A DNA stretch of 33,676 bases from Rhizobiales bacterium 65-9. GTDB lineage: Bacteria > Pseudomonadota > Alphaproteobacteria > Rhizobiales > Beijerinckiaceae. Below the pieces are notes generated by a model. It searched no databases and was not told the DNA's origin. It saw only the letters and a list, made by a program, of their open reading frames with translations. Position numbers and translations under genes: made by a program. The number at the start of each line of letters is the position of its first letter. The first letter of the stretch is position 1. The stretch is taken from positions 620 through 34,295 of the forward strand of contig MKVY01000043.1 of the NCBI GenBank assembly GCA_001899525.1, given 5' to 3'. Shown in pieces: positions 6,870 to 15,449 of the stretch.

Positions 6870-8344
6870 GCGTCATCGTCAATCAGGTAAGGTCCGGCCT
6901 CTATCTCGACTCGGTCGCGCTGATGCGGCTGTCGCGCGAGATCGCGGCGCTCGACGGGATCGAGGAAGCCGGCCTGATGATGGGCACGCCGGCGAACAAG
7001 GACATTCTCCGCGACGCGAAAACGCTCGACGCGACAGGCGAATCGGCCGCCGCAGGCGATCTCGTGCTGGCGGTGCGCGCCGCCACGCGGGCCGCGGCGG
7101 ATTTCGCTCTCGCCACAGCGAACACGCGGCTCGATCAGCCGAAGCAGTCCGCTGTAGACGCCTCGACCTGGCGGCCGCGCTCGCTGCGCGCCGCCGTCGC
7201 GAGCGCGCCCGACGCCAGCCTCGCGCTGATCTCGACGCCGGGCGACTACGCCGCGTCGGAAGCGCGGAAAGCATTGGCGCTCGGCCTCAATGTGATGATC
7301 TTCAGCGACAATGTTCCGCTCGACGAAGAAGTCGCGCTGAAGCAGGAAGCGCGCGAGAAGGGGCTGCTCGTGATGGGGCCCGATTGCGGAACGGCGATCA
7401 TCGCAGGCGCGCCGCTCGCTTTCGCCAACAAGGTTCCGCGGGGCCGCATCGGCATCGTCGGCGCGTCCGGCACGGGCATTCAGGAAGTGTCGTGCCTCAT
7501 CGCGCGGCTCGGCGACGGAGTGTCGCATGCGATTGGCGTCGGCGGACGCGATCTCAAGGCGGAGGTGGGCGGACTCTCGACGCTGCAGGCGATCGACCTG
7601 CTCGACGAGGACGACGACACCGATCACATCGTTCTGATCTCCAAGCCGCCCGCCGCCTCCGTCGTCGAGAAAATCGCAACGCGCATCGGCGAAAGCCGCA
7701 AGAGCTTCACGGTCTGCTTCATCGGCGCGACTCATGTTCCGCTGCATGGCGACGCGCGGCTCGCGACGACGCTGAAATCGGCCGCCGAACTGGCGACGGG
7801 GAAACGGCTGCAGACGCGCGCGGCTTCTCTCGCCGACGGCGTCGCGCGCGGCAAAAGCGTGCGCGGCCTTTATTCGGGCGGCACGCTCTGCGCGGAAGCG
7901 CAGGTGCTGTTCCGGGACGCCGGCGTCGCCGCCTGCTCGAACGTTCCGATTCCCGGCGTGCGGCGCGCGACGCCGCAGGATCACGGGCATGTGCTGATCG
8001 ACCTCGGCGACGACGAGTTCACGCGCGGGCGCCCGCATCCGATGATCGAACCCTCCGTGCGCGATCAGCCGTTGCGCGAGGCGCTGGCCGACCCCTCCGT
8101 CGGCGTGATCCTGATCGATATCGTGCTCGGCTTCGGCGGCCATATCGACCCGGCGGGGCATCTCGCCGCGCTGCTTAAAGATCGTGTCGAGAAAGGGCCG
8201 CTCGTGATCGGCTCCGTGACCGGCGTCGAGGACGATCCTCAACCCCTGAGCGCGCAGACCCGCAAGCTCGAAGAGGCCGGCGTCATCGTCGCGCCCTCGA
8301 ACGCCGATGCGGTCGCGCTGGCGCTCCGCGCCGTGACAAGCTGA
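6866..8344 (+). CDS. fdrA: FdrA/AllF, acyl-CoA-synthetase-like carbamoyltransferase subunit
   Basis: Protein of 492 residues resembling the alpha subunit of succinyl-CoA synthetase in its Rossmann and flavodoxin-like domains. Visible blocks are GIEEAGLMMGTPANKDIL near the N-terminus, then LVMGPDCGTAII, the nucleotide-loop-like GIVGASGTGIQEVSCLIARLG, AIGVGGRDLKAEVGG, LYSGGTLCAEAQVLF, DLGDDEFTRGRPHPMIEPS and IDIVLGFGGHIDP. In E. coli FdrA (AllF) joins YlbE (AllG) and YlbF (AllH) to convert oxalurate and phosphate to oxamate and carbamoyl phosphate. Translation is coupled to allG by an ATGA overlap, and the carbamate kinase follows 10 bases later. The complete partner set makes the complex assignment firm; the actual ureido substrate in this organism is not shown. 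The name fdrA comes from an old filament-dependent suppressor phenotype and does not indicate fumarate reductase. Confidence 0.9.
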   Translation: MSVIVNQVRSGLYLDSVALMRLSREIAALDGIEEAGLMMGTPANKDILRDAKTLDATGESAAAGDLVLAVRAATRAAADFALATANTRLDQPKQSAVDASTWRPRSLRAAVASAPDASLALISTPGDYAASEARKALALGLNVMIFSDNVPLDEEVALKQEAREKGLLVMGPDCGTAIIAGAPLAFANKVPRGRIGIVGASGTGIQEVSCLIARLGDGVSHAIGVGGRDLKAEVGGLSTLQAIDLLDEDDDTDHIVLISKPPAASVVEKIATRIGESRKSFTVCFIGATHVPLHGDARLATTLKSAAELATGKRLQTRAASLADGVARGKSVRGLYSGGTLCAEAQVLFRDAGVAACSNVPIPGVRRATPQDHGHVLIDLGDDEFTRGRPHPMIEPSVRDQPLREALADPSVGVILIDIVLGFGGHIDPAGHLAALLKDRVEKGPLVIGSVTGVEDDPQPLSAQTRKLEEAGVIVAPSNADAVALALRAVTS

Positions 8345-8354
8345 CGGAGTCGTG

Positions 8355-9332
8355 ATGAGCGCGCTGCCGATCCCGAAGCGTCTCCTGATCGCGGTCGGCG
8401 GCAACGCGACCCACCCGGAAAATATCTCCGGCACCTCGCAGGAACAGAAGGACATCGCCGAGCGCACGGCGCGGGCGCTGCTGCCGATCGCGCTGATGGA
8501 CAATTATCTCGTCGTCACGCACGGCAACGGCCCTGTGGTCGGAAAAATCCTGATGCGGCAGGCGCTGACGCGCGACCGCATTCCGCCGATGACGCTCGAC
8601 ATCTGCGTCGCGCACAGCCAGGGCGGCATCGCCTATCTGCTCATGCAGGCGATGGAGAACGCGCTGCGGGAGGCCGACAATCCGCGTCACGTCGCCTGTC
8701 TTCTGACGCAGGTCGAAGTCGATCCCGACGATCCGGCTTTCAAGAATCCGACGAAGCCTGTCGGCCCGTTCTTCACGGAGGAGCAGGCGAAAGCGGTGTC
8801 GGCCGAACTCGGCTGGCTGATGAAGGAGGATTCCGGTCGCGGGTGGCGCCATGTGGTGCCGTCGCCGAAACCGAAGCATGTCTGCGACATTTCGCTGGTG
8901 CAGGTGCTCTGCCGACGCGGCACCATCGTGATCGCGGGCGGCGGCGGCGGCATTCCCGTGGTGCGGGGCCCGAAGGGCGCGCGCACGGGCGTCGCGGCGG
9001 TGATCGACAAGGATCTCACCTCGGCCCTGATGGCGAATGTGATCGACATCGATACAATGGTGCTGCTGACCGCCGTGCCGCGCGTCGCGATTCATTTCGG
9101 CAAGCCGAACCAGCAGTTTCTCGACGTCGTCTCCGTCAGCGACATGAAGAAACATCTGGCGGACGGGCAGTTTCCGCCGGGCAGCATGGGACCGAAGGTC
9201 GAGGCCGCGATCCAATTCATCGAAGGCGGCGGCGACCGCTGCATCATCGGCGCGCTCGACGAGGCGCACGCCGCGATCACCGGCGCCGCCGGCACGCATA
9301 TCGTCGCGGATCATATGATCCGCGCGCGCTGA
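8355..9332 (+). CDS. Carbamate kinase family protein (AllK-like)
   Basis: Amino-acid-kinase-fold enzyme of 325 residues (family about 300-320) that converts carbamoyl phosphate and ADP to ATP, CO2 and ammonia. Motifs are the N-terminal IAVGGNA (12-18), THGNGPVVGK (55-64), the glycine-rich IVIAGGGGGIPVV, the AAVIDKDLTSALMA block that contains the conserved Lys/Asp of the phosphate site, and the PPGSMGPKVEAAI block that marks carbamate kinases. I chose the ATG at 8355, with GGAG 5 bases upstream; a GTG at 8352 is possible. It is sandwiched between fdrA and allH, with allH starting immediately after its stop codon. This placement fits energy capture from carbamoyl phosphate made by the transferase. 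Arginine deiminase genes, the other usual partner, are absent nearby. Confidence 0.93.
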   Translation: MSALPIPKRLLIAVGGNATHPENISGTSQEQKDIAERTARALLPIALMDNYLVVTHGNGPVVGKILMRQALTRDRIPPMTLDICVAHSQGGIAYLLMQAMENALREADNPRHVACLLTQVEVDPDDPAFKNPTKPVGPFFTEEQAKAVSAELGWLMKEDSGRGWRHVVPSPKPKHVCDISLVQVLCRRGTIVIAGGGGGIPVVRGPKGARTGVAAVIDKDLTSALMANVIDIDTMVLLTAVPRVAIHFGKPNQQFLDVVSVSDMKKHLADGQFPPGSMGPKVEAAIQFIEGGGDRCIIGALDEAHAAITGAAGTHIVADHMIRAR

Positions 9333-10241
9333 ATGATCGTCCGCATCGCGCGTGTCGGGCCGTTCGCGCGGCGGTTTCTCGAACAGCACGCATCCGCCCG
9401 CGTCAGCGCCGTCTTCGCGCGGAGCCTTCATCTCGAAGCAGGCGACGATGCGCTGTGCGTGGTCGACGCAACGCTCGGAAACGGCGCGCTCAACGCGGTG
9501 CTGACGCAGCCTTTCGCAACGTTTCCCGCGCCCGCCGTCGGCGCGACGGCGCGCATCGCGGCCAGGCGGATCACGACAGGCGACGGACATCATTTCGATG
9601 CGGCCGCAGCCGCGGACTGGTCGCCGACGCGCGCTGATCTTTCGCCGCCGTCGCCCGCCGTCGTGGCCGCGCTGATGCAAGCCGCGCTCGCCAGAGCGCC
9701 CGCCGACGGCGCGTTCCGCGCCGCGCTGGACGACGGACACGCCGCCTCCTCGCCGGTCGAGCGCGCGCTGCGGGAGCGGACGCGCGCGCTCTCGCGCTGG
9801 ATGGCGACAGGCGAGGGCGCGCCGCCCGTGTCCGGTCTTATCGGCCTCGGCTCCGGGCTCACTCCCGCCGGAGACGACTTCATCGGCGGGGCGATGATCG
9901 CGCTGCGGCTCGCCGGGCGGCCCGAGGTCGCGGCGGCGATCGCTGGACAGGTCGCGGCGGGCGTGGGAGCCACCACCATCCTCAGCGGCGCCATGTTGCG
10001 CGCGGCGGCGGGCGGGATCGGCGGGGAAACGCTCCACGAGACGCTTTTCGCGCTCTCGGCGGGCGACGAGGCCCGCGCCATAGCCCTTCTCGCCCAGGTC
10101 GCCCGCATCGGCCACACCTCCGGCTGGGACGCGCTGGCGGGCGCTCTGGCGGCGCTCGGCGCCTCTTTTGGGCGTTTCCGGCCGGAATGCGCCGCGGCGA
10201 GCTCCGGCGATAACCAACGGTTAACCCTGTCGGAGTCTTGA
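9333..10241 (+). CDS. allH: AllH/YlbF-like DUF2877 protein (carbamoyltransferase subunit)
   Basis: Protein of 302 residues with the two marks of DUF2877: LIGLGSGLTPAGDDFIGG in the middle and IGHTSGWDALAGAL near the C-terminus. It is the third component of the FdrA/YlbE/YlbF oxamate carbamoyltransferase known in E. coli. The ATG at 9333 follows the carbamate kinase stop (9330-9332) without a gap, so translation is probably coupled. The C-terminal tail is Ser/Ala-rich and less conserved in appearance. It is the last gene of the operon; tolQ starts 171 bases further on in the same direction. No transmembrane segment is seen, so a cytoplasmic complex is expected. Assignment is strong because all partner genes are adjacent. 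Confidence 0.87.
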   Translation: MIVRIARVGPFARRFLEQHASARVSAVFARSLHLEAGDDALCVVDATLGNGALNAVLTQPFATFPAPAVGATARIAARRITTGDGHHFDAAAAADWSPTRADLSPPSPAVVAALMQAALARAPADGAFRAALDDGHAASSPVERALRERTRALSRWMATGEGAPPVSGLIGLGSGLTPAGDDFIGGAMIALRLAGRPEVAAAIAGQVAAGVGATTILSGAMLRAAAGGIGGETLHETLFALSAGDEARAIALLAQVARIGHTSGWDALAGALAALGASFGRFRPECAAASSGDNQRLTLSES

Positions 10242-10304
10242 ATCGTCGCGTAAAATCAACGAAGGGGCGCATGCGCGGCCAAACGCCCTTGTTTGGACAG
10301 ATTC

Positions 10305-10320
10305 GGGGGCAAAAGCCCCT
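10305..10320 (+). terminator. Weak hairpin between allH and tolQ
   Basis: GGGGC (10306-10310) and GCCCC (10315-10319) pair around an AAAA loop, with a possible G-T pair outside. No T-run follows. A second imperfect pairing, AAGGGGCG (10264-10269 region) with CGCCCTT (about 10284-10290), lies just upstream. Together they may slow or end read-through from the FdrA operon into tolQ, but the signal is weak. Confidence 0.3.
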
Positions 10321-10412
10321 TCCCACCGTCCGGCGTCCGCGCCGCTGGCGCGTTGTATTGGCGCGGACCTCGCCATCGCCACGGCCCGCATTCGACCGGA
10401 CAAGGCTCTTTC

Positions 10413-11144
10413 ATGAATCCCGCTGACGCAGCTTCCGCCGTTTCCTCCGAACATTCGCTCTGGGGCCTGTTCTGGCAGGCCCATATCGTCGTCAAATTCG
10501 TGATGCTCGGCCTGATCGCGGCGTCGGTCTGGTGCTGGGGCATCATCATCGACAAGTCGATCCTTTACGCCCGCGCGCGCCGGGAGATGAACAAGTTCGA
10601 GGACGTGTTCTGGTCCGGGCAGTCGCTCGACGATCTCTACAAGACGCTGTCCCAGGGGCCGACGTCGGGCATGGCCGCCGTGTTCGTCGCGGCGATGCGG
10701 GAGTGGAAACGGACCTTCGAAAATGGCGGCCGCGCCATGCACGGGCTGACCACGCGCATCGACAAGGTGCTCGACGTGACGATCCAGCGCGAGGCGGAAC
10801 GGCTTGAATCCAAATTGCTGGTGCTCGCCACAATCGGCGCGTCGGCGCCGTTCATCGGCCTGTTCGGAACGGTGTGGGGCATCATGAATTCGTTCCAGTC
10901 GATCGCGGCGTCAAAAAACACCTCGCTCGCGGTCGTGGCGCCGGGCATCGCGGAGGCGCTGTTCGCCACGGCGGTCGGCCTGTTCGCGGCGATTCCGGCG
11001 GTCATCGCCTACAACAAGCTGCAGGCGGAGGCGACGAAGGCGACGAGCCGGCTCGAAGGATTCGCCGACGAATTCTCCGCCATCCTGTCGCGGCAGATCG
11101 ACGAGGCGCGCTCGCAGCACGCTTCCGATCGCGCCGCCGCGTAA
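10413..11144 (+). CDS. tolQ: Tol-Pal system proton channel subunit TolQ
   Basis: Inner-membrane protein of 243 residues, the ExbB/TolQ/MotA-type subunit that forms the proton channel with TolR and energises the Tol-Pal system during outer-membrane constriction. Three membrane segments are visible at about residues 24-46, 135-158 and 172-199. The conserved LLVLATIGASAPFIGLFGTV is in the second, and EALFATAVGLFAAIPAVIAYN is in the third. A cytoplasmic loop of about 85 residues lies between the first two. The ATG at 10413 has AAGG 7 bases upstream. The longer frame from 10293 would add an unlike N-terminus. It heads tolQ-tolR-tolA-tolB, with 11 bases to tolR. TolQ rather than ExbB is supported by tolA and tolB downstream. 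Confidence 0.96.
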   Translation: MNPADAASAVSSEHSLWGLFWQAHIVVKFVMLGLIAASVWCWGIIIDKSILYARARREMNKFEDVFWSGQSLDDLYKTLSQGPTSGMAAVFVAAMREWKRTFENGGRAMHGLTTRIDKVLDVTIQREAERLESKLLVLATIGASAPFIGLFGTVWGIMNSFQSIAASKNTSLAVVAPGIAEALFATAVGLFAAIPAVIAYNKLQAEATKATSRLEGFADEFSAILSRQIDEARSQHASDRAAA

Positions 11145-11155
11145 GGGGCCCGCAC

Positions 11156-11605
11156 ATGGCGATGTCAGTCGGAGCGGCGGGCGGCGGGGGACGCAGACGC
11201 CGGCGAACCAAGCGTTTCCAGCCGATGTCCGACATCAACATGACGCCGTTCATCGACGTCATGCTGGTGCTGCTCATCATCTTCATGGTCGCGGCGCCGC
11301 TGCTGACGGTCGGCGTGCCGCTCGATTTGCCGCAGACGCGCGCCGCCCCGCTCAATATCGACAGGCAGCCGGTGACGGTGTCGATCAACGAGCGCGGCGA
11401 AGTGTTCATCGGCGAGACCAGGCTGACCGACGAGACGCTGGTTCCGCAACTGCAGGTCGCGGCGAAGCAGGGCTTCGAGGAGCGCATTTATGTGCGCGCC
11501 GCCAAGAAAGTCGATTACGGCCGCGTGGCCCAGATCATGGCGACCATCACACAGGCGGGCTACAAAAAGGTCGCACTCGTCACCGAGCCTGATCCCAAGA
11601 GTTGA
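11156..11605 (+). CDS. tolR: Tol-Pal system protein TolR
   Basis: ExbD/TolR family protein of 149 residues. A basic cytoplasmic N-terminus (GGRRRRRTKRF) precedes a single membrane helix at about residues 31-50, which contains the essential proton-path aspartate, Asp34, in NMTPFIDVMLVLLIIFMV. A periplasmic domain follows, with the typical INERGEVFIG and YVRAAKKVDYGRV elements. It pairs with TolQ in the motor that pulls TolA. The start is the ATG at 11156, with AAGGGG about 8 bases before it; an in-frame ATG two codons later is an alternative. Its stop codon overlaps the putative TTG start of tolA. Length and motifs are ordinary for alphaproteobacteria. Confidence 0.96.
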   Translation: MAMSVGAAGGGGRRRRRTKRFQPMSDINMTPFIDVMLVLLIIFMVAAPLLTVGVPLDLPQTRAAPLNIDRQPVTVSINERGEVFIGETRLTDETLVPQLQVAAKQGFEERIYVRAAKKVDYGRVAQIMATITQAGYKKVALVTEPDPKS

Positions 11606-12864
11606 GGCTGACAGGCTCCGTGCGTTTCAACCGCTCCGAACCGGGGATGATTTTTTCAAGCGTCGCGCATGCGGCGCTTTTCGTCGTTCTTTTCGTCGGC
11701 TTTTCGAGCGCTAAGCAGTTCGCCGACCACGAGGAGGCCATCCCCGTCGATTTCGTGAGCGAGTCGGATCTGCGCCAGATGACGCGCGGCGAGCGCGACG
11801 CCAAGACCGTCGTCGCCAACGCGCAGCGGAAGGTCGATCGCGCGGCCGAGAACGCCGAGCGTAAGCAGGACGCGCCGCTCGCGCAGCGCGACGTCGAGGC
11901 GCCGGCCGGGCCGCCGCCCTCGAATGAAAAGGCGGAAGCCGAAGCGGCGGACAAGAAAGCCGCCGAAGAGAAGGCGCGCGCGGACGCCGAGGCGCGCGCC
12001 AAGGTGGAAGCCGAAGTGAAAGCCAAAGCCGCGGCCGAATCTGCGGCCCGCGCGGCGGAGCAGGCCGAACGGGCGCGCCAGGCCGCCGCCGCGGCGGCCG
12101 AGCAGGCGCGCCAGGACAAGGCGCGACAGGAAGCGGCGCAGAAGGCCGCCGAAGAGCAGGAGCGCAAGGAGGCCGAAGAGCTTCGGCAGCGCCGGGCGGA
12201 GGAAGCCAAAAAAGCGGCTGCGGAAAAGGCGCGGCGCGAAGCGGAGGCTCAGGCCCTGCACGAGAAGATCGCGCGCGAAAAGCAGGAAGCGGAGGAGCGC
12301 AAGGCGGCGGAAGCGGAAAAGGCGCGCAAGGCCGCAGAAGCGAAGCGCATGGCCGACGAGCGCGCGAAGAAAGCCGCCGAGGAGAAGGCGAAGCGCGAGG
12401 CCGAGGCGAAGGCCGCCGCCGCGCGCCGGCAGGCGGAGCAGAAGCCGTTCAACCCGACCGACATCGCGACGCTGCTCGCGAACAAGCAGCCGGCGCAATC
12501 CACCGGCTCGACGGGCGCGCAGCCGCAGCGGCAGGCGTCTCTCGGCTCGCCGACATCCTCCGCGCCGAAGCTCAGCCCGTCTGACCGGGAATCGCTGATC
12601 GGCTATCTGCAAGCCAAGATGCGCGACTGCGTCAGCGTGCCGCCCGGCTCCAACCGCAACGCGAGGCCCGAGATTCGCGTGCTGCTGACGCGCGACGGCG
12701 CGCTCGCCGCGCCGCCGGCGCTCGTTGGAGGCGACCGCGCCGTCGGCGAAGCGGCCGTGCGCGGCATCCGCGCCTGCGCGCCCTATAAAATTCCCGACCG
12801 CTTCATGGCCCAGTACGAGGAATGGCGGTCGATGATCATCACGATCGACGCGTCCGATCTTTGA
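11602..12864 (+). CDS. tolA: Tol-Pal system protein TolA
   Basis: Protein of up to 420 residues spanning the periplasm. One membrane anchor is near residues 15-36 (GMIFSSVAHAALFVVLFVGF). A very long Ala/Lys/Glu/Arg-rich helical region (about 105-285) follows. The C-terminal globular domain (about 325-420) contains LSPSDRESLIGYLQAKMRDC and ACAPYKIPDRF, where it contacts TolB and Pal. The two cysteines (MRDC, ACAP) could form a disulfide. The start is uncertain: the TTG at 11602 overlaps the tolR stop, a GTG at 11620 or ATG at 11647 are alternatives, and none has a good ribosome binding site. The repetitive helical section gives long artificial frames on the opposite strand. tolB begins 3 bases after the stop. 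Confidence 0.94.
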   Translation: MRLTGSVRFNRSEPGMIFSSVAHAALFVVLFVGFSSAKQFADHEEAIPVDFVSESDLRQMTRGERDAKTVVANAQRKVDRAAENAERKQDAPLAQRDVEAPAGPPPSNEKAEAEAADKKAAEEKARADAEARAKVEAEVKAKAAAESAARAAEQAERARQAAAAAAEQARQDKARQEAAQKAAEEQERKEAEELRQRRAEEAKKAAAEKARREAEAQALHEKIAREKQEAEERKAAEAEKARKAAEAKRMADERAKKAAEEKAKREAEAKAAAARRQAEQKPFNPTDIATLLANKQPAQSTGSTGAQPQRQASLGSPTSSAPKLSPSDRESLIGYLQAKMRDCVSVPPGSNRNARPEIRVLLTRDGALAAPPALVGGDRAVGEAAVRGIRACAPYKIPDRFMAQYEEWRSMIITIDASDL

Positions 12865-12867
12865 ACG

Positions 12868-14250
12868 ATGCGCACCGCAAATCCGTCATCAACCTCTGCA
12901 ATGTCCGGCGCCATGTTCTCACAACAGCCCATTCTTCACCGGCGGCGCCTGATCCGCCTTCTGGCCGCGGGCGCGGTCGCGCCGATTTCAGTCGCCGCGC
13001 TCGGACCCGCCCATGCGGAGCTGCGCTTCGATCTTCGCCCCGGCTCGTTCAAGCCGATGCCGATCGCCATCGCCGACATGATCGGACAGGGCGACGAGGG
13101 CCAGCGCGTTTCCGCCGTGATCACCAACAACCTGAAGCGCAGCGGCTATTTCGCGCCGATCGACCGCGAGAGCTTCGTCGAGAAGGTCTCCAATCCCGAC
13201 AACGCGCCGGACTTCGCAAGCTGGCGCGCGCTCGGCGCCGTCGCGCTGGTCACGGGCCGCGTCTCGCGCGATCCGTCGGGACGCATGCGCGTCGAGTTCC
13301 GGCTGTGGGACGTGGCCGCCGGCCAGCAGGCGGCGGGCCAGCAATTCTTCACCGATCCCAACAACTGGCGCCGCGTCGCGCATCTGGTGTCGGACGCGGT
13401 GTGGGAACGGATCATCGGCGAGAAGGGGCATTTCGACACCCGCGTGGTGTTCGTCGATGAAAGCGGATCGAAGGAGAAGCGCCGCAAGCGTCTCGCGCTC
13501 ATGGATCAGGACGGCGGCAATGTCCGCTTTCTCACCAGCGGCGCCGATCTCGTGGTCACGCCGCGCTTTTCGCCGCGCACGCAGGACATCGCCTACATGG
13601 CGTTCGGCTCGAATGGCGAAGCGCGCGTCTACGTCCATAATCTCGAAGGCAACCAGCGCGAGGCGGTCGGCAATTTTCCCGGCATGACGTTTTCGCCGCG
13701 CTTCTCTCCCGACGGGCAGAGTCTCGTGATGAGCCTGCAGCAGGGGGGAAACTCCAACATCTTCATGATGGATCTGCGCTCGCGCGCGACGACGCGCCTG
13801 ACCGACACCGGCGCGCTGGACACATCGCCGAGCTTCTCGCCCGACGGCGCGCAGATCGTGTTCGAGAGCGATCGCGGCGGCGCGCAGCAGATCTATATCA
13901 TGCCGGCGCGCGGCGGCGCGGCGAACCGCGTTTCTTTCGGCGAAGGCTCCTATGCGACGCCGGTCTGGTCGCCGCGCGGCGACCTGATCGCTTTCACGCG
14001 GCGGCGCGCGGCCTCCTTCGCGATCGGCGTGATGCGGCCCGACGGATCGGGCGAGCGCATCCTCACAGAAGGCTATCACAATGAGGGGCCGACCTGGTCG
14101 CCGAACGGCCGGTTCCTGATGTTCTTCCGCGATCCCGGCGGCCAGTCGGGTCCGAAAATCTACATGGTCGACATCACGGGCCGCGTGGAAGCGCCGGTGC
14201 CGACGCCGAATTTCGCGTCCGATCCGTCATGGGGGCCGCTGCTGAGCTGA
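12868..14250 (+). CDS. tolB: Tol-Pal system beta-propeller protein TolB
   Basis: Periplasmic protein of up to 460 residues that links TolA and Pal. An N-terminal export signal ends near GPAHA. Then come the TolB N-terminal domain ([14 protein letters not shown]...) and a six-bladed propeller with the recurring motifs [63 protein letters not shown] and [14 protein letters not shown]. The signal contains HRRRLIR, which resembles a twin-arginine motif followed by a hydrophobic stretch. The start used is the ATG 3 bases after tolA, favouring coupled translation; ATGs at 12901 and 12913 would give shorter leaders. The gene is the last of the tolQRAB run; unusually, pal does not follow directly. 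Confidence 0.96.
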   Translation: MRTANPSSTSAMSGAMFSQQPILHRRRLIRLLAAGAVAPISVAALGPAHAELRFDLRPGSFKPMPIAIADMIGQGDEGQRVSAVITNNLKRSGYFAPIDRESFVEKVSNPDNAPDFASWRALGAVALVTGRVSRDPSGRMRVEFRLWDVAAGQQAAGQQFFTDPNNWRRVAHLVSDAVWERIIGEKGHFDTRVVFVDESGSKEKRRKRLALMDQDGGNVRFLTSGADLVVTPRFSPRTQDIAYMAFGSNGEARVYVHNLEGNQREAVGNFPGMTFSPRFSPDGQSLVMSLQQGGNSNIFMMDLRSRATTRLTDTGALDTSPSFSPDGAQIVFESDRGGAQQIYIMPARGGAANRVSFGEGSYATPVWSPRGDLIAFTRRRAASFAIGVMRPDGSGERILTEGYHNEGPTWSPNGRFLMFFRDPGGQSGPKIYMVDITGRVEAPVPTPNFASDPSWGPLLS

Positions 14251-14272
14251 GCTGCGACCGCGCCGTTCGTCG

Positions 14273-14322
14273 ATCTCCCTGTTCAGGGGGAGAAGGCGGC
14301 GCGCGGCGCCGGATGAGGGGCC
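14273..14322. repeat. Interspersed intergenic repeat with hairpin
   Basis: The segment starts with a hairpin, TCTCCCT-gttc-AGGGGGAGA (about 14275-14293), and continues with a GC-rich GGCGCGCGGCGCC palindrome and GGATGAGGGGCC. This matches, from memory, a repeat found many times between genes in Rhizobiales ('CTCCCCCTGTTCAGGGGGAG...GCGCCGGATGAGGGG'). It sits between the convergent tolB and citrate synthase genes, where it could also act as a transcription barrier. Copy number in this genome is not visible from the window. Confidence 0.6.
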
Positions 14323-14323
14323 G

Positions 14324-15409
14324 TCATGCGGCTTCTTTCGGGATGGGACCGATATAGCGCGACTTCGGCCGGATCAGCCGTCCATTCAGAACCTGCTCGC
14401 GCGCATGGGCGATCCAGCCGCCGACGCGCCCCATCGCGAAGACGCAGGTGAAGGCGTCGCGCGGCATGTTCAGGGCTTCGAGCAGAAGCGCCGTATAGAA
14501 TTCGACGTTCGTATCGAGCGGCCGATCAGGTTTTTTCCGCTTCAGCAGCGTCAGCGCCGCGCGCTCCACGGCTTCCGCCAGAGCGACGCGGGAGAGATCG
14601 ACGCCGCCGCTGCGCGCCAGTCTGGCGAGCGCCGCCTTCAACGCGTCGGCGCGCGGATCGCGCACGCGATAGACGCGGTGACCAAAGCCCATGAGACGTT
14701 CCCCCTGCGCCACAGCGCTTTCCAGCCATTCCTCCGCGCGGTCCGGCGCGCCGATGCTGTCCAGCGCGTCGAGCACGGGCCCGGGCGCGCCGCCATGCAG
14801 CGGCCCTTTCAACGCGCTGATCGCGGCGAGAACGGCGGAGGTCAGCCCGGCGCGGGTGGAGGCGACCACGCGCGCTGCGAAGGTCGAGGCGTTGAGGCCA
14901 TGATCCGACACGGTGACCAGATAGGCGTCGAGCGCCGCGACGCGTTCTGGTCCCGGCGTCGCGCCCTCGATCATGCGCAGGATGTCGGCGGCGTGCGTGG
15001 CGGATTCGTCCGGCGCGAGCGGCGCGAGGCCGCGGCGCAATCGCAGAACGGCCGCCGTGAACACGGCCGGCGCGGCGATCAGCTTCAGCGCCGTTTCACA
15101 ATCTTCGCCGTCGGGGATGCGCGCCATCATCGCGCGCACGGCTTCGATCGGCGGCAGAGCCGCGTCGTCGGTCCGGATCAGCGCTGCGACGTCGCGCCGC
15201 GTGGCGCCGAGCGCCGCCGGCAGGCGCTTCTCATCAGGAAGGTCGGGGAAAAAACCCGCGAGCAGAATCGACAGCATGTCTTCATAGCGCGCGACGCCGG
15301 CGAGATCATCGAGCGAATAGCCGCGAAGAATCAGACGTCCGGCGCTTCCGTCGACATCCGACAGCACCGTCTCGGCGGCGACCACATCATCCATTCCGTT
15401 GTTTGGCAT
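14324..15409 (-). CDS. Citrate synthase / 2-methylcitrate synthase family protein
   Basis: Protein of 361 residues, the short type II-like form. It condenses an acyl-CoA with oxaloacetate or another keto acid. Visible family blocks are ILRGYSLDDLA (N-terminal), DHGLNASTFAARV (168-181), GPLHGGAPG with His205, GFGHRVYRVRDPRA with His244, NVEFYTALLL and RPKSRYIGP with Arg351. The aspartate expected after the PNV-type motif is glutamate here (Glu303). GGAGG lies about 5 bases before the ATG at 15409. It is divergent from a second citrate-synthase-family gene with only 81 bases between the starts, suggesting shared control. It is probably not the housekeeping gltA, which is longer (about 430 residues). 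Citrate versus methylcitrate specificity cannot be read from sequence. Confidence 0.85.
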   Translation of the reverse strand: MPNNGMDDVVAAETVLSDVDGSAGRLILRGYSLDDLAGVARYEDMLSILLAGFFPDLPDEKRLPAALGATRRDVAALIRTDDAALPPIEAVRAMMARIPDGEDCETALKLIAAPAVFTAAVLRLRRGLAPLAPDESATHAADILRMIEGATPGPERVAALDAYLVTVSDHGLNASTFAARVVASTRAGLTSAVLAAISALKGPLHGGAPGPVLDALDSIGAPDRAEEWLESAVAQGERLMGFGHRVYRVRDPRADALKAALARLARSGGVDLSRVALAEAVERAALTLLKRKKPDRPLDTNVEFYTALLLEALNMPRDAFTCVFAMGRVGGWIAHAREQVLNGRLIRPKSRYIGPIPKEAA

Positions 15410-15449
15410 AGCGGCCTCCAGTCTTGCTGTTCAGATGCGGCCTGCTAGA

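Noticed and set aside
6866-8344. FdrA as a fumarate reductase component
   Set aside because: The name similarity is misleading. The sequence has a succinyl-CoA-synthetase-alpha-like fold and sits with YlbE/YlbF-type partners.
6680-10217. Long minus-strand open frames (607 and 644 codons) opposite the FdrA operon
   Set aside because: They lie opposite well-recognised genes and give Arg/Ala/Gly-rich sequence without family motifs.
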